Below the pieces are notes generated by a model. That model was not told the DNA's origin and searched no databases. It worked only from the letters and a program-made list of their open reading frames with translations. A stretch of 64,000 bases of DNA, taken from CAZQKW01 sp964594075. Lineage in GTDB: Bacteria; Desulfobacterota; WTBG01; CAIYCZ01. This document shows positions 43,070 to 53,005 of this stretch, piece after piece. The number at the start of each line of letters is the position of its first letter. Position 1 is the first letter of the stretch. Made by a program: the position numbers and the translations under genes. The stretch covers positions 1 through 64,000 of the forward strand of contig CAZQKW010000006.1 of assembly GCA_964594075.1 (NCBI GenBank), given 5' to 3'.

Positions 43070-45055
43070 ATGGCGAAAATTACGATCCACTTTTTACCGG
43101 TAAATAAAATTATTAGCGAAACATCAGGAGCAAATGTACTTGCTGTTGCCCTTGAGGCTGGCATCTACCTCAATGCCGCCTGTGGCGGGGTTGGTGCATG
43201 CGGTAAATGCCGGGTTGTCATAAAATCTGGAGAAGTAGATTGCCGAGACTGCAGCCAAGTGCCGGCGGAAGAGTATGCGCAGGGGTATCGCCTGGCATGT
43301 CAGTCCTATGTGCTCAGTGATGCCACAATTTATGTGCCGCCAGAGCTGCACCCAGCCGAGAGTATTTCGAAAACTGTGGAACCCTGCAAGCCGGCGCATA
43401 AGCAGGTGATAGCCCCAGAGCTTGAACGGCTGGTAAGCGGGGCATGGTATAATCCGGCGCTTAAAAAATTTGCGGTTGTCCTTGATCCTCCCACACTTTC
43501 TGACAATACCAGCGACCTTTCCCGATTACTGCGCGCGCTCAAGAAACAGTATAATCTGGAAAATATTTCTGTTGATTTTCTGCTGCTTAAAAAATTGCCG
43601 CACATTTTGCGCTCATCCCAGTGGCAGGTCACGGTAACCATAGTGCAGACGCGCATGGAATCACAACTTGGCGAGCATCAGTTGCGCGGTTCGCGGCGGC
43701 CGAAAATGATTAATGTTGAGGCCGGCAATACGGTGGCCACCCATTATTCTATTGTCCTTGATGTGGGCACCACATCGCTCTGGGGACAACTGGTTGACCT
43801 GACCAGCAAAGAAGTCCGTGCCGTGGCATCGGCATACAATCCGCAGATTCGGTTTGGTGATGACGTTATCACCCGCATCATCCATTCCCAGCGCCCGGGA
43901 GGATTGCAGCAACTTCAGGAGGCAGTGGTAAGCGGACTTAACAGTATTCTGCACGAACTTCTCACAGAAAGTGGTGTAGAGAAACAGCAGGTTTCGCATC
44001 TGACCGCGGCAGGCAATACGACGATGACCCACCTACTGGTGGGACTCGATCCTAAATATATTCGGGAAACGCCCTACACGCCGGTTGCAAATTTTATTCC
44101 TCCGGTGCGGGCAATCAGAGTGGGACTTGATGTCGGCGATCATGTGTATCTTTACACCTTTCCTTCAGTTGCCAGCTATGTGGGCGGTGACATTGTATCC
44201 GGTATCCTGGGATCCGGCATATACCAGCGCAAGGAACTCACGCTGTATATTGATATAGGCACCAATGGCGAGATTGTCGTGGGCAACCAGGACTGGCTGA
44301 TGACTGCTTCATGTTCTGCCGGCCCGGCCTTTGAAGGCGGCGGCCTTTCCTGCGGGATGCGGGCAATGACCGGCGCCATTGAAGGATTCAAAATCAATCC
44401 CGTTACCTTTGAGCCGATGATCGTCACCATAGGAAAAGTGCGGCCTGCGGGCATTTGCGGTTCCGGCACAATCAACATTCTGGCGGAACTTCTGCTCCAC
44501 GGGGTCATCGACCAAAACGGGAAATTTAACCCGGACTGCAAAACCCGGCGGCTGCGCGAGGGAACAAGCGGCCGGGAATACGTTCTTTCATTTAAGGAAG
44601 ACGCGGGGCTGGATCACGACATCGTAATTACCGAGGCAGATATTGACAATATCATGCGTGCCAAAGCTGCCATGTTTGCCGGGTATCAATCGCTGCTCGG
44701 GAAGGCCGGACTTACCTTTCAGGATCTTGAGCAGGTCGTCATCGCCGGCGCCTTTGGCGATTTTATCAATCTTGAGAACGCGATCACCATAGGGTTGCTG
44801 CCCGAAATTCCCCTTGACCGGTATGTATTCATCGGCAACGGGTCGCTATTGGGCGCCCGACTCATTTCTCTGTCAAATGAGCTGCTGGATGACGCTGAGC
44901 GCATCGCACGCAAGATGACCAATATTGAATTAAGCGAAGATCATTCATTTATGGATAACTACATAGCCGGGCTGTTTTTGCCTCATACCGATGCCAATCT
45001 GTTTCCTGCAACGCTGGCGCGCATTGCAGATACTGAAAAGTGCGGCAGCAGGTAA
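43070..45055 (+). CDS. acsV: Reductive activator of corrinoid protein (RACo-like, ASKHA plus 2Fe-2S)
   Basis: The 661-residue protein has an N-terminal [2Fe-2S] ferredoxin domain (AACGGVGACGKC), a middle linker and a C-terminal ASKHA-fold ATPase of the DUF4445 type (VLDVGTTSLWGQL, YIDIGTNGEIVVG, VIAGAFGDFI). RACo reactivates the inactive Co(II) corrinoid of the acetyl-CoA synthase system with ATP. It is therefore placed correctly beside cooC and acs genes. ATG 43070 is chosen as the beginning of the ferredoxin domain; the frame is open to 43040 and there is no strong ribosome binding site. Confidence 0.9.
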   Translation: MAKITIHFLPVNKIISETSGANVLAVALEAGIYLNAACGGVGACGKCRVVIKSGEVDCRDCSQVPAEEYAQGYRLACQSYVLSDATIYVPPELHPAESISKTVEPCKPAHKQVIAPELERLVSGAWYNPALKKFAVVLDPPTLSDNTSDLSRLLRALKKQYNLENISVDFLLLKKLPHILRSSQWQVTVTIVQTRMESQLGEHQLRGSRRPKMINVEAGNTVATHYSIVLDVGTTSLWGQLVDLTSKEVRAVASAYNPQIRFGDDVITRIIHSQRPGGLQQLQEAVVSGLNSILHELLTESGVEKQQVSHLTAAGNTTMTHLLVGLDPKYIRETPYTPVANFIPPVRAIRVGLDVGDHVYLYTFPSVASYVGGDIVSGILGSGIYQRKELTLYIDIGTNGEIVVGNQDWLMTASCSAGPAFEGGGLSCGMRAMTGAIEGFKINPVTFEPMIVTIGKVRPAGICGSGTINILAELLLHGVIDQNGKFNPDCKTRRLREGTSGREYVLSFKEDAGLDHDIVITEADIDNIMRAKAAMFAGYQSLLGKAGLTFQDLEQVVIAGAFGDFINLENAITIGLLPEIPLDRYVFIGNGSLLGARLISLSNELLDDAERIARKMTNIELSEDHSFMDNYIAGLFLPHTDANLFPATLARIADTEKCGSR

Positions 45056-45124
45056 TGCGGAGGAAAACACCTCGATGCGATACAGATGGAAAATGACAGT
45101 GCAGTATGAGCAGGAGCATCGCGT

Positions 45125-45877
45125 GTGAGCACAATTGTCGCCATAGCCGGCAAAGGCGGCACCGGAAAGACTACTGTTTCCGGCCTGCTCATACGTTATT
45201 TGCAAAAGAACCGCAAGACCCCAATACTGGCGGTTGATGCTGATCCGGACGCAAATCTTGCGGGGGCGCTGGGCATGCAGGCCGACAAAACTATTGGGGG
45301 AGCCCGTGAAGATTTTTTTCAGAGCAAGGGCGATCTGCCGGCAGGGATGCCCAAGGAAGCTTACCTTGAGGTTAAACTGCACGAGACGGTGGTAGAAGGC
45401 CCCGATATAGATCTTCTGGTGATGGGACGACCGGAGGGCGCCGGCTGCTACTGCTATATCAATAATGCGCTGAGAAAATATCTTGAGGTATTGGCGAAAA
45501 ATTATCCGTATGTTATCATAGACAATGAAGCCGGTCTTGAACATTTAAGCCGCCGCACGACGCAGGATGTTGATGTCCTCTTAGTTGTTTCAGATTATTC
45601 TGTAAATGGCATTCGTGCAGCCAGGCGTATTGGAGAGCTGGCAGATGAATTGCAGCTAAGGGTAGGAAAACGTTTTCTGATAATAAACGGGGCGCCGGAA
45701 GAATGTGCCGAGCATTTTGTGGAAGAGGTAAAAAGAACCGGCATGCCGGTTCTTGGTGTCATTCCCGCCGATGAACTGCTCCCGCAGTTTGAACGGGATG
45801 AACAGCCGCTAATAAAGCTCCCGGATATTTCCCCTGCAGTACAAGCCATTAATTCCGTGGCACAACAATTGTTTTAA
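45125..45877 (+). CDS. cooC: CooC/AcsF-type nickel insertion ATPase
   Basis: The 250-residue MinD-like ATPase has Walker A AGKGGTGKTT at residue 8 and the family CxC motif in GCYCYINN, which binds nickel at the dimer interface. It inserts nickel into CO dehydrogenase or acetyl-CoA synthase, encoded downstream. It uses a GTG start with AGGAG about eight bases upstream. Whether it serves CooS, AcsB or both is not decided by sequence. Confidence 0.9.
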   Translation: MSTIVAIAGKGGTGKTTVSGLLIRYLQKNRKTPILAVDADPDANLAGALGMQADKTIGGAREDFFQSKGDLPAGMPKEAYLEVKLHETVVEGPDIDLLVMGRPEGAGCYCYINNALRKYLEVLAKNYPYVIIDNEAGLEHLSRRTTQDVDVLLVVSDYSVNGIRAARRIGELADELQLRVGKRFLIINGAPEECAEHFVEEVKRTGMPVLGVIPADELLPQFERDEQPLIKLPDISPAVQAINSVAQQLF

Positions 45878-45940
45878 ACAACGTTTCCGCAGAACCGGCA
45901 TCATGTGTTGAGGGGTCTGTGGCATTAAGGGAGGGAACCT

Positions 45941-46849
45941 ATGACCGCAAAGATAATCAGCGGAACTGAAATTGCAGCGCAAATACGGGAAGAGATTAAG
46001 GCCGAGGTTGCGCAGTTGAAAGAGAAATATAATGTTGTTCCGGGATTGGTTACCATTCTGGTGGGAAACAATCCCGCATCGGTGAGTTACGTGACCGGCA
46101 AGCAGAACACGGCACACGAGCTTAATTTCTATTCGGTGCAGGACAATCAGCCGGAGGACATTTCTGAGGAGCAATTGCTGAAGATTATTGATGCCTATAA
46201 CAAGGATTCCCGGATTCACGGAATTCTGGTGCAACTGCCGCTGCCCAAGCACATAGACGAAAAGAAGATTTTAAACGCCATAGATCCGGATAAGGATGTT
46301 GATGGCTTTCATCCGGTCAACGTCGGCCGTCTCATGATCGGCGGCAAGGAGGCAAAATATCTTCCCTGCACGCCGGCAGGCATCCAGCAGCTGATTATCA
46401 GGTCGGGCGTGCCAATTGAAGGGGCTGAGGTTGTGGTCGTGGGCCGCTCAAACATTGTTGGCAAGCCGATCGCAAACATCCTGTTGCAGAAAGCGCGCGG
46501 GGCCAATGCAACCGTAACGGTTGCGCACACTGGCACAAAGGACCTTGCCGGTCATTGTAAGCGTGCTGACATTCTCATTGTTGCGGCAGGTGTTCCAGGA
46601 TTGGTAAAGCCGGAGTGGATCAAGCCGGGGGCGTGCGTCATTGATGTTGGCGTGAACCGGGTGGGCGAGAAGATAAGCGAGAAAACCGGAAAAAAAATTC
46701 CCATCTTGCGGGGCGATGTTGATTTTGAGGCGGCAAAAGAGATTGCGGGCTATATTACACCGGTGCCGGGCGGTGTGGGCCCCATGACCATCACCATGCT
46801 CATGGCAAATACCCTCAAAGCGGCAAAGTTTGCTGCAGGAATTAATTAA
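45941..46849 (+). CDS. folD: Bifunctional methylene-THF dehydrogenase/cyclohydrolase
   Basis: The 302-residue enzyme converts formyl-THF-derived methenyl-THF to methylene-THF with NAD(P)H. The catalytic motif in YVTGKQNTAHEL supplies the lysine, followed by VQLPLPKHID, PCTPAGIQQL and the Rossmann site VVVGRSNIVGKP. No separate cyclohydrolase gene (fchA) is seen in the window, so this bifunctional enzyme probably covers both steps. GGAGGG precedes the ATG. Confidence 0.95.
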   Translation: MTAKIISGTEIAAQIREEIKAEVAQLKEKYNVVPGLVTILVGNNPASVSYVTGKQNTAHELNFYSVQDNQPEDISEEQLLKIIDAYNKDSRIHGILVQLPLPKHIDEKKILNAIDPDKDVDGFHPVNVGRLMIGGKEAKYLPCTPAGIQQLIIRSGVPIEGAEVVVVGRSNIVGKPIANILLQKARGANATVTVAHTGTKDLAGHCKRADILIVAAGVPGLVKPEWIKPGACVIDVGVNRVGEKISEKTGKKIPILRGDVDFEAAKEIAGYITPVPGGVGPMTITMLMANTLKAAKFAAGIN

Positions 46850-46955
46850 TAGCAGAGCGTTTGGCTTTCATTATTCAGCGATCGGAGCACCAATTGAATT
46901 GTATCAAAGGGAAGCTGATGGCTGTAAGCTCATCAATAATGATTGGAGGTTGAAT

Positions 46956-48461
46956 ATGCCAGTAGAGGTTCCAAAACAACAATATGCGGGAAGCATCAGG
47001 GAAATCAATCTGGGAAAAGGAGACCAGCAACTGCTGGTGGGCGGTGAGACAGCATTTCCTTTTTATACCTTTGAGGGAGCGCTGCCGCATCCGCCCAAGA
47101 TTGCCATCCAGGTGCTCGACTACGCTCCTGATGACTGGGCAGAAGCATGTATCAAGCCGTGGCAGGATGTGCTGGGCGATCCGGTGGCCTGGGCGCGCAA
47201 AGCCCAGAATGAATACGGCGCTGACTTGATACATTTATGGCTTAAGAGCACCGATCCTAACGGGCTGAATCGGCCCGCAGAAGAGGCGGCGCAGACGGCA
47301 AAAGCCGTCGCCGCGGCGGTCTCCATCCCGGTTATTGTATGGGGCTGCGCCAATGCTGACAAGGATGCCGAGGTGCTGAGAAAAGTTGCTGAACTCTGCG
47401 CCGGTATGAATATTATTATTGGTCCGGTTGTAGAAGCAAACCATAAACAATTAGGCGCACAAGCGCTGGCTTACAATCTCACCATTGTTGCCAATACCCC
47501 CATAGACATTAACCTTGCCAAACAGTTGAACATCCTGCTCAACAATGTGGGTGTGCCGCTGGAAAAAATCATAATTGACCCGACGACCGGCGGGCTTGGT
47601 TACGGGATGGAATACAGCTTTTCGGTCATGGAGCGCATCCGCCAGGCAGCTCTTACCCAGAATGACGATAAACTGCAGTGCCCGTTTTTGTGCAATTTTG
47701 CTGACGAGGTGTGGAAGACCAAAGAAGCAAAATTGCCCACCGATCCTAAGATGGGCGATGCCCGGCAACGCGGCGTGCTTATGGAAGCGATTACTGCAGT
47801 GACGGTGCTGCTGGCGGGTGCGGACATTCTGGTGATGCGTCATCCCGACGCAATTGAGCAAGTGCGCGACTACATCGCCGAGCTGGGAGGTTTTGAACGG
47901 CCCCGCGTAACCATAAAACCCGCTGCTGAAGTGTCGGCGCCTGCTGCAGAAATTCCTGCTGGTATTCCGGCATCAATGATTGCTGAATCGCTCAGGGAAG
48001 GAGCGCTGTGCAAAATCGTTCAGATTATGGATTTACCCATGAATCTTGCTCCCGGGTATGCTGTTGCTCTTATTAAAGCACTTGACCGAGAAGAAGCAGG
48101 CGAGGGGTTGGTGCTCATGCCGAAAGGATCGGCGGCAGCTCAGGAAATGCTTCAATCGCAGGCCGCAGAGCAGGCGCCCGCTCCGCACGATCGCCAGGAA
48201 GAATTCAAACCCGCTCCAACCTGGGTGCCGCTTGAAGATTCAGTCGGCGACTATCCCTACAAAATTGAGGAACGGGCTGATTTCACCGGCAAGCCGGTTA
48301 AATTAATTGAGGACAGTTACGATCCTGGTTTACCGGATGAAAAGCATAATTGGCGGGATAAATTTGATGACCCGCAGGAATTGTTACAGCATCTAAAAAC
48401 AGATTTGCGCTACTGGTATTCAGAAGGATATGGCAGCGAAAAACGAAAGAAACCGGCATGA
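46956..48461 (+). CDS. acsD: Corrinoid iron-sulfur protein small subunit with C-terminal extension
   Basis: The 501-residue protein is the small (delta) subunit of the corrinoid/iron-sulfur protein. A TIM-barrel core (about 1-322; ADLIHLWLKSTDPNG, IDPTTGGLGYGMEYSF) docks the partner AcsC. The last about 175 residues are an Ala/Pro-rich extension followed by a charged tail, giving a protein well above the about 320 residues of acetogen AcsD. GGAGGT precedes ATG 46956; the open frame starts at 46830 inside folD. Confidence 0.92.
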   Translation: MPVEVPKQQYAGSIREINLGKGDQQLLVGGETAFPFYTFEGALPHPPKIAIQVLDYAPDDWAEACIKPWQDVLGDPVAWARKAQNEYGADLIHLWLKSTDPNGLNRPAEEAAQTAKAVAAAVSIPVIVWGCANADKDAEVLRKVAELCAGMNIIIGPVVEANHKQLGAQALAYNLTIVANTPIDINLAKQLNILLNNVGVPLEKIIIDPTTGGLGYGMEYSFSVMERIRQAALTQNDDKLQCPFLCNFADEVWKTKEAKLPTDPKMGDARQRGVLMEAITAVTVLLAGADILVMRHPDAIEQVRDYIAELGGFERPRVTIKPAAEVSAPAAEIPAGIPASMIAESLREGALCKIVQIMDLPMNLAPGYAVALIKALDREEAGEGLVLMPKGSAAAQEMLQSQAAEQAPAPHDRQEEFKPAPTWVPLEDSVGDYPYKIEERADFTGKPVKLIEDSYDPGLPDEKHNWRDKFDDPQELLQHLKTDLRYWYSEGYGSEKRKKPA

Positions 48462-48593
48462 GTGAGCAATCCCTTATAGAATAGGTAAAACAGCTTATTC
48501 AGAGGCAAACCTATTGCCGGTACGCGGCAGCGTTTTTTAATTTAGTTCCGAAGGCATTCGGAATAAGAAATCCCTGTGTGGAGGTACCAAAAC

Positions 48594-50606
48594 ATGGCAG
48601 AAAAGAAAACGCCAAAAAAAGAAACACCCGGAACAAAAGAAACCAAAGAAACGAAACAGGAACCCCTGTTGACGGTCTGCGAAGCAACACAGAAGATGAT
48701 AGACAAGGCGCGCAAGGAATCTATTTCAACTGTGTATGACCGTGCCGAAACGATGAAACCCTGTCCGATCGGCGCGGAGGGCAGTTGCTGCAAAAACTGT
48801 GCGATGGGGCCGTGCAGGGTGCCGCCTTCAAAAAAGGAAGGGGAGCCTCCCAAGGTCGGTTTGTGCGGGGCAACCGCTGAAACCATTGCCGCGCGCAACT
48901 TTGCGCGCATGGTTGCGGCGGGTTCTGCTGCACACTCAGATCACGGCCGCGGGGTGGCGGAGGTGTTTTTGCTTGCAGCCCAGGGGAAAATACCGGGATA
49001 TGGCATCAAAGATGTGCAAAAATTGCTGCAGTTGGCGCTGGATTTCGGCATTGATGTGGAAAAATCGGATCTCAAGTCAATTGCAGTCAAGGTCGGAGAA
49101 CGTGCGGTTGCAGAATACGGTAAACAGGAAGGTGAAATTGTCATGGCCAAGCGTGCGCCGCTCAAGCGCCAGGAGATCTGGCGCAAATATCATCTCATGC
49201 CGCGAGGCATAGACCGGGAAGTGGTTGAGCTGATGCACCGGACGCACATGGGCGTTGATCAGGACTACAAGAACATTATTGATCAGTCAGCTCGAGCAGC
49301 GCTCGCAGACGGATGGGGCGGCTCAATGCTGGCCACCGAACTGCAGGACATTATGTTCGGCACGCCGGTGCCCATAACCGGATCAATTAATCTCGGGGTG
49401 CTGAAAAAGGACGAAGTGAACATCATTGTCCATGGACATGAGCCGTTGCTCTCCGAGATGGTGGTAGTAGCATGCCAGGACCCGGAAATGGTTGCGCTGG
49501 CAAAATCAAAAGGTGCCAAGGGGATAAACCTTGCCGGCATGTGCTGCACCGCAAACGAAGTGCTGATGCGCCATGGCATACCCATTGCCGGCAACTTTTT
49601 GCAACAGGAGCTTGCCATTATCACCGGTGCCGTGGATGCCATGGTAGTTGACGTGCAATGCGAGATGCAGTCCATCCATAATGTTGCACAATGTTTCCAT
49701 ACCGAAGTCATTACCACATCGCCCAAAGCAAAAATTGAGGGCGCAAAGCACATTGAATTTGACGAGCATGACCCCATCAACACGGCCAAGGCGATCGTGA
49801 AGGAGGCAATTAACAACTTCCCGCGCAGGAAGGGGCAGACGGTCACCATTCCCAGCGAGTCAACCAGCATGGTTGTGGGATTTTCCCATGAAACCATCAA
49901 CTATCTGCTGGGCGGTTCATTCCGCGCCTCCTACCGGCCGCTCAACGACAATATTATCGGCGGTCGCATTCGCGGCATTGCCGGCGTGGTAGGCTGCAAT
50001 AATGCGCGCACCGTGCACGATCGCTCGCACCTGGTTCTCATCAAGGAACTGATCAAAAACGATGTTATCGTGCTGGCCACCGGATGCAGCGCCATGGCAT
50101 GCGGCAAAGCCGGCCTGCTGACGCCGGAAGCCGCTAAACAGTACTGCGGGTCAGGTCTTGCTGAAGTCTGCGAAGCGGTTGGTATTCCGCCGGTGCTGCA
50201 TATGGGTTCCTGCGTGGACAACAGCCGGATATTGATTGCCGCATCTGCAGTGGTCAAGGAAGGCGGCCTCGGGGATGACATCTCTGACTTGCCGGCTGCA
50301 GGTGCCGCGCCTGAATGGATGAGCGAAAAAGCGGTGTCTATCGGCCATTACTTTGTTGCGTCTGGCGTCTATACGATATTCGGCGTAACATTTCCAACCA
50401 CGGGCAGCAAAATTTTGACTGATTACTTGTTTAAAGAACTTGAGGATAAGTGGGGAGGCATGTGGGACTTTTGCGACGATCCGGTGGAAACTGCCCGGAA
50501 GATGATTGCCCATATTGACAAGAAGCGCAAAGCGCTGGGCATTGATAAAGCGCGCGAACGGGTATTGTATGATATGGCGATGCGCAGAGAACTGGATGCT
50601 GTTTAA
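48594..50606 (+). CDS. cooS: Ni-containing carbon monoxide dehydrogenase catalytic subunit
   Basis: The 670-residue CooS/AcsA subunit reversibly reduces CO2 to CO. N-terminal cluster cysteines appear in CPIGAEGSCCKNCAMGPC, and later motifs (NLAGMCCTANEVLMRHG, GVVGCNNARTVHDRSH and CGSGLAEVCEA) hold the nickel-iron C-cluster ligands. A lysine-rich tail of about 25 residues begins the protein. ATG 48594 follows GGAGGT; GTG 48576 is an in-frame alternative. The enzyme supplies CO to AcsB. Confidence 0.96.
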   Translation: MAEKKTPKKETPGTKETKETKQEPLLTVCEATQKMIDKARKESISTVYDRAETMKPCPIGAEGSCCKNCAMGPCRVPPSKKEGEPPKVGLCGATAETIAARNFARMVAAGSAAHSDHGRGVAEVFLLAAQGKIPGYGIKDVQKLLQLALDFGIDVEKSDLKSIAVKVGERAVAEYGKQEGEIVMAKRAPLKRQEIWRKYHLMPRGIDREVVELMHRTHMGVDQDYKNIIDQSARAALADGWGGSMLATELQDIMFGTPVPITGSINLGVLKKDEVNIIVHGHEPLLSEMVVVACQDPEMVALAKSKGAKGINLAGMCCTANEVLMRHGIPIAGNFLQQELAIITGAVDAMVVDVQCEMQSIHNVAQCFHTEVITTSPKAKIEGAKHIEFDEHDPINTAKAIVKEAINNFPRRKGQTVTIPSESTSMVVGFSHETINYLLGGSFRASYRPLNDNIIGGRIRGIAGVVGCNNARTVHDRSHLVLIKELIKNDVIVLATGCSAMACGKAGLLTPEAAKQYCGSGLAEVCEAVGIPPVLHMGSCVDNSRILIAASAVVKEGGLGDDISDLPAAGAAPEWMSEKAVSIGHYFVASGVYTIFGVTFPTTGSKILTDYLFKELEDKWGGMWDFCDDPVETARKMIAHIDKKRKALGIDKARERVLYDMAMRRELDAV

Positions 50607-50678
50607 ATAACGGCAACCGGTGCGTCTACACTATGAACACAACAAGCAGGACACTTAGGAGACAGGAGGGATGAGACC

Positions 50679-52883
50679 GTGTCAAAAATCATAGCATCTG
50701 CAGCTATTCGCGGAGCACACAAGATAGCGGCGCGTGTAGAAAAAAAATACGCAGCGGTTTTAGAGAAATACGGCCCGGAACAGGAGATCGGCTTCCCCGA
50801 TACCGCCTATTATCTGCCCATTATATATGCAATGCTGGGCATCCCGGTGAAGACGTTGGGCGACTGTCAACGCGTGTTTCAAAAGGCGCGCAAGCTTCTT
50901 CCGGCGCCGGTTCATGAAAAGGTGCATCTGCCCTACCTGGCGCCAGCGCTTGATGCAGGAATGGCAACGCTTTTTTATGAAGAGATTGAAGAGGCGATCA
51001 GATATCTGGAGCAGCCGGATTTTTATCTGCGCGGCGAGGAAGTGACGGACGAGAATATCTGGCTGGGAGCGGCAAACGACGTCATCATGAGGAAGCGCGG
51101 CGTTGAATTTGTGGACGGCACCGCGCCGGGGTTTGCCGCGGTGGTCGGGGCTGCGCCTGACAAAGAGACGGCAGCAAAGATTGCCCATGAACTGCAGTTA
51201 AAAAATCTCTATGTTTTTATGGCAGCAGAGCACAACGGTGTGCGCTTCTCCGAACAGTTGGTGGACGCGGGGGTGCAAATCGGCTGGAATACGCGGCTGG
51301 TATCGTTTGGGCCGGATGTGTCGGCCTGTGTGTTTGCGCTGGGATTTGCCTCGCGTGCCGCAATGGCGTTCGGCGGCATTGCCCCGGGTGATTATCGCAA
51401 GAACCTGATTTATAACAAGGACCGCATTTTTGCCTTTGTGTTAGCCCTGGGGTTTGTCACCGATGAATGGTATGCAAATGCGGCCGGCGCTATAAACTAT
51501 GGCTTTCCAGTTATTGCTGATACGCCGATTCCCGAAGTGCTCCCCACCGGTATTTGCACCTATGAGCATGTGGTTTCCAACGTGCCCCATGATCAAATGG
51601 TGGCCAAGGCGATTGAAGTGCGCGGGTTGAAAGTGACGGTTACCGAGGTGCCCATTCCGCTTGCCTATGGTCCGGCGTTTGAAGGCGAGCGGGTGCGCGG
51701 CGATGACATTCATCTTGAGTGCGGCGGAGGGCGCACCCAGATGGTTGAATTTTCCGTGCTCAAGCGCATGGATGAAGTGGAAGACGGCAAGGTTGAACTC
51801 GTGGGCAAAGATATTACCGATGTGCCGCCCGGTTCAAAACTTCCCCTGGCCATTTATGTGCAGATTGCGGGCCGCCAGATGCAGGAGGATTTCCTTCCCA
51901 TCCTGGAGCGGCAGATCCATCATCTGGTCAATTACGCGCAGGGGCTGATGCATATCGGGCAACGCGATATCGCATGGATAAGAGTGGCAAAACAGGCGGT
52001 TGAAAAGGGCTTCTCGCTCAAGCATATTGGCACGATCCTTCATGCGATGTACCACAAAGACTTCGGAAAAATTGTGGATAAAGTGCAGGTGACTATCTAT
52101 ACACAGGAGCAGGACGTGGCTGCGGTGCTCAAGGAAGCACGCGATACGTTTAAAAAGCGCGACGAGCGGATTGCCGGTCTTTCTGATGAAGGGGAGAATA
52201 CCTTCTACTCATGCACGCTGTGCCAGTCCTTTGCCCCGTCCCATGTCTGTGTGGTTACGCCGGAGCGTACCGGCCTGTGCGGCGCTTACAACTGGCTTGA
52301 CTGCAAGGCGGCCTTTGAGATCAATCCTACCGGACCTAACCAGCCCATAGAAAAAGGTACCGTTCTTGACGAACGTCTTGGCCAGTGGGATGGCGTTAAT
52401 AGTTTTGTCAAACAGGCATCGCGGGGAAAGGTGGAGCAGGTAAGTGCCTACAGCATATTAGCCAGCCCGATGACCTCGTGCGGCTGTTTTGAGTGCATTG
52501 CTGCGGTGCTTGATAAATGCAATGGCGTCATGACGGTTGATCGCGATTATAGAGGCGATACGCCGTGCGGCATGAAGTTTACCACACTGGCCGGATCGGT
52601 TGGCGGCGGCGCGGTTACGCCGGGTTTTGTCGGCCACAGCAAACATTTCATCTGCTCCAAAAAATTTATTCGGGCGGAAGGGGGCATCAAGCGTTTGGTA
52701 TGGATGCCCAAACAGCTCAAGGAAGAACTGCGTGAAAAGATCAATGAACAGGGAAAGCTGCTGGGCGTTGAAAATCTCGCAGACCGCATTGCCGATGAAA
52801 CGGTTGGTATCACACAGGAAGACATTCTCCCGTTTCTCAAGGAGAAGGGGCATCCAGCCCTCGCCATGGAGAGTATAGTATGA
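50679..52883 (+). CDS. acsB: CO-methylating acetyl-CoA synthase
   Basis: The 734-residue bacterial-type enzyme joins CO, a corrinoid-bound methyl group and CoA to acetyl-CoA. It is full length and keeps the N-terminal CODH-binding domain absent from archaeal homologues. A-cluster ligands are in SCTLCQSFAPSHVC, GLCGAYNW and the downstream CGCFEC. It starts with GTG, preceded by AGGAGGG. It adjoins cooS, matching the CODH/ACS complex. Confidence 0.97.
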   Translation: MSKIIASAAIRGAHKIAARVEKKYAAVLEKYGPEQEIGFPDTAYYLPIIYAMLGIPVKTLGDCQRVFQKARKLLPAPVHEKVHLPYLAPALDAGMATLFYEEIEEAIRYLEQPDFYLRGEEVTDENIWLGAANDVIMRKRGVEFVDGTAPGFAAVVGAAPDKETAAKIAHELQLKNLYVFMAAEHNGVRFSEQLVDAGVQIGWNTRLVSFGPDVSACVFALGFASRAAMAFGGIAPGDYRKNLIYNKDRIFAFVLALGFVTDEWYANAAGAINYGFPVIADTPIPEVLPTGICTYEHVVSNVPHDQMVAKAIEVRGLKVTVTEVPIPLAYGPAFEGERVRGDDIHLECGGGRTQMVEFSVLKRMDEVEDGKVELVGKDITDVPPGSKLPLAIYVQIAGRQMQEDFLPILERQIHHLVNYAQGLMHIGQRDIAWIRVAKQAVEKGFSLKHIGTILHAMYHKDFGKIVDKVQVTIYTQEQDVAAVLKEARDTFKKRDERIAGLSDEGENTFYSCTLCQSFAPSHVCVVTPERTGLCGAYNWLDCKAAFEINPTGPNQPIEKGTVLDERLGQWDGVNSFVKQASRGKVEQVSAYSILASPMTSCGCFECIAAVLDKCNGVMTVDRDYRGDTPCGMKFTTLAGSVGGGAVTPGFVGHSKHFICSKKFIRAEGGIKRLVWMPKQLKEELREKINEQGKLLGVENLADRIADETVGITQEDILPFLKEKGHPALAMESIV

Positions 52884-53005
52884 GCAGCTCACCGGGCTCT
52901 GGAAACATAATGGGTGCAGACCTCGGCATGAGCCTTGACCGGCTGATTCCAGGCCGGTTCAGGGTATCCCTTAAAAACCATTGTGTACGGTAGAGGAGAT
53001 AAGAT

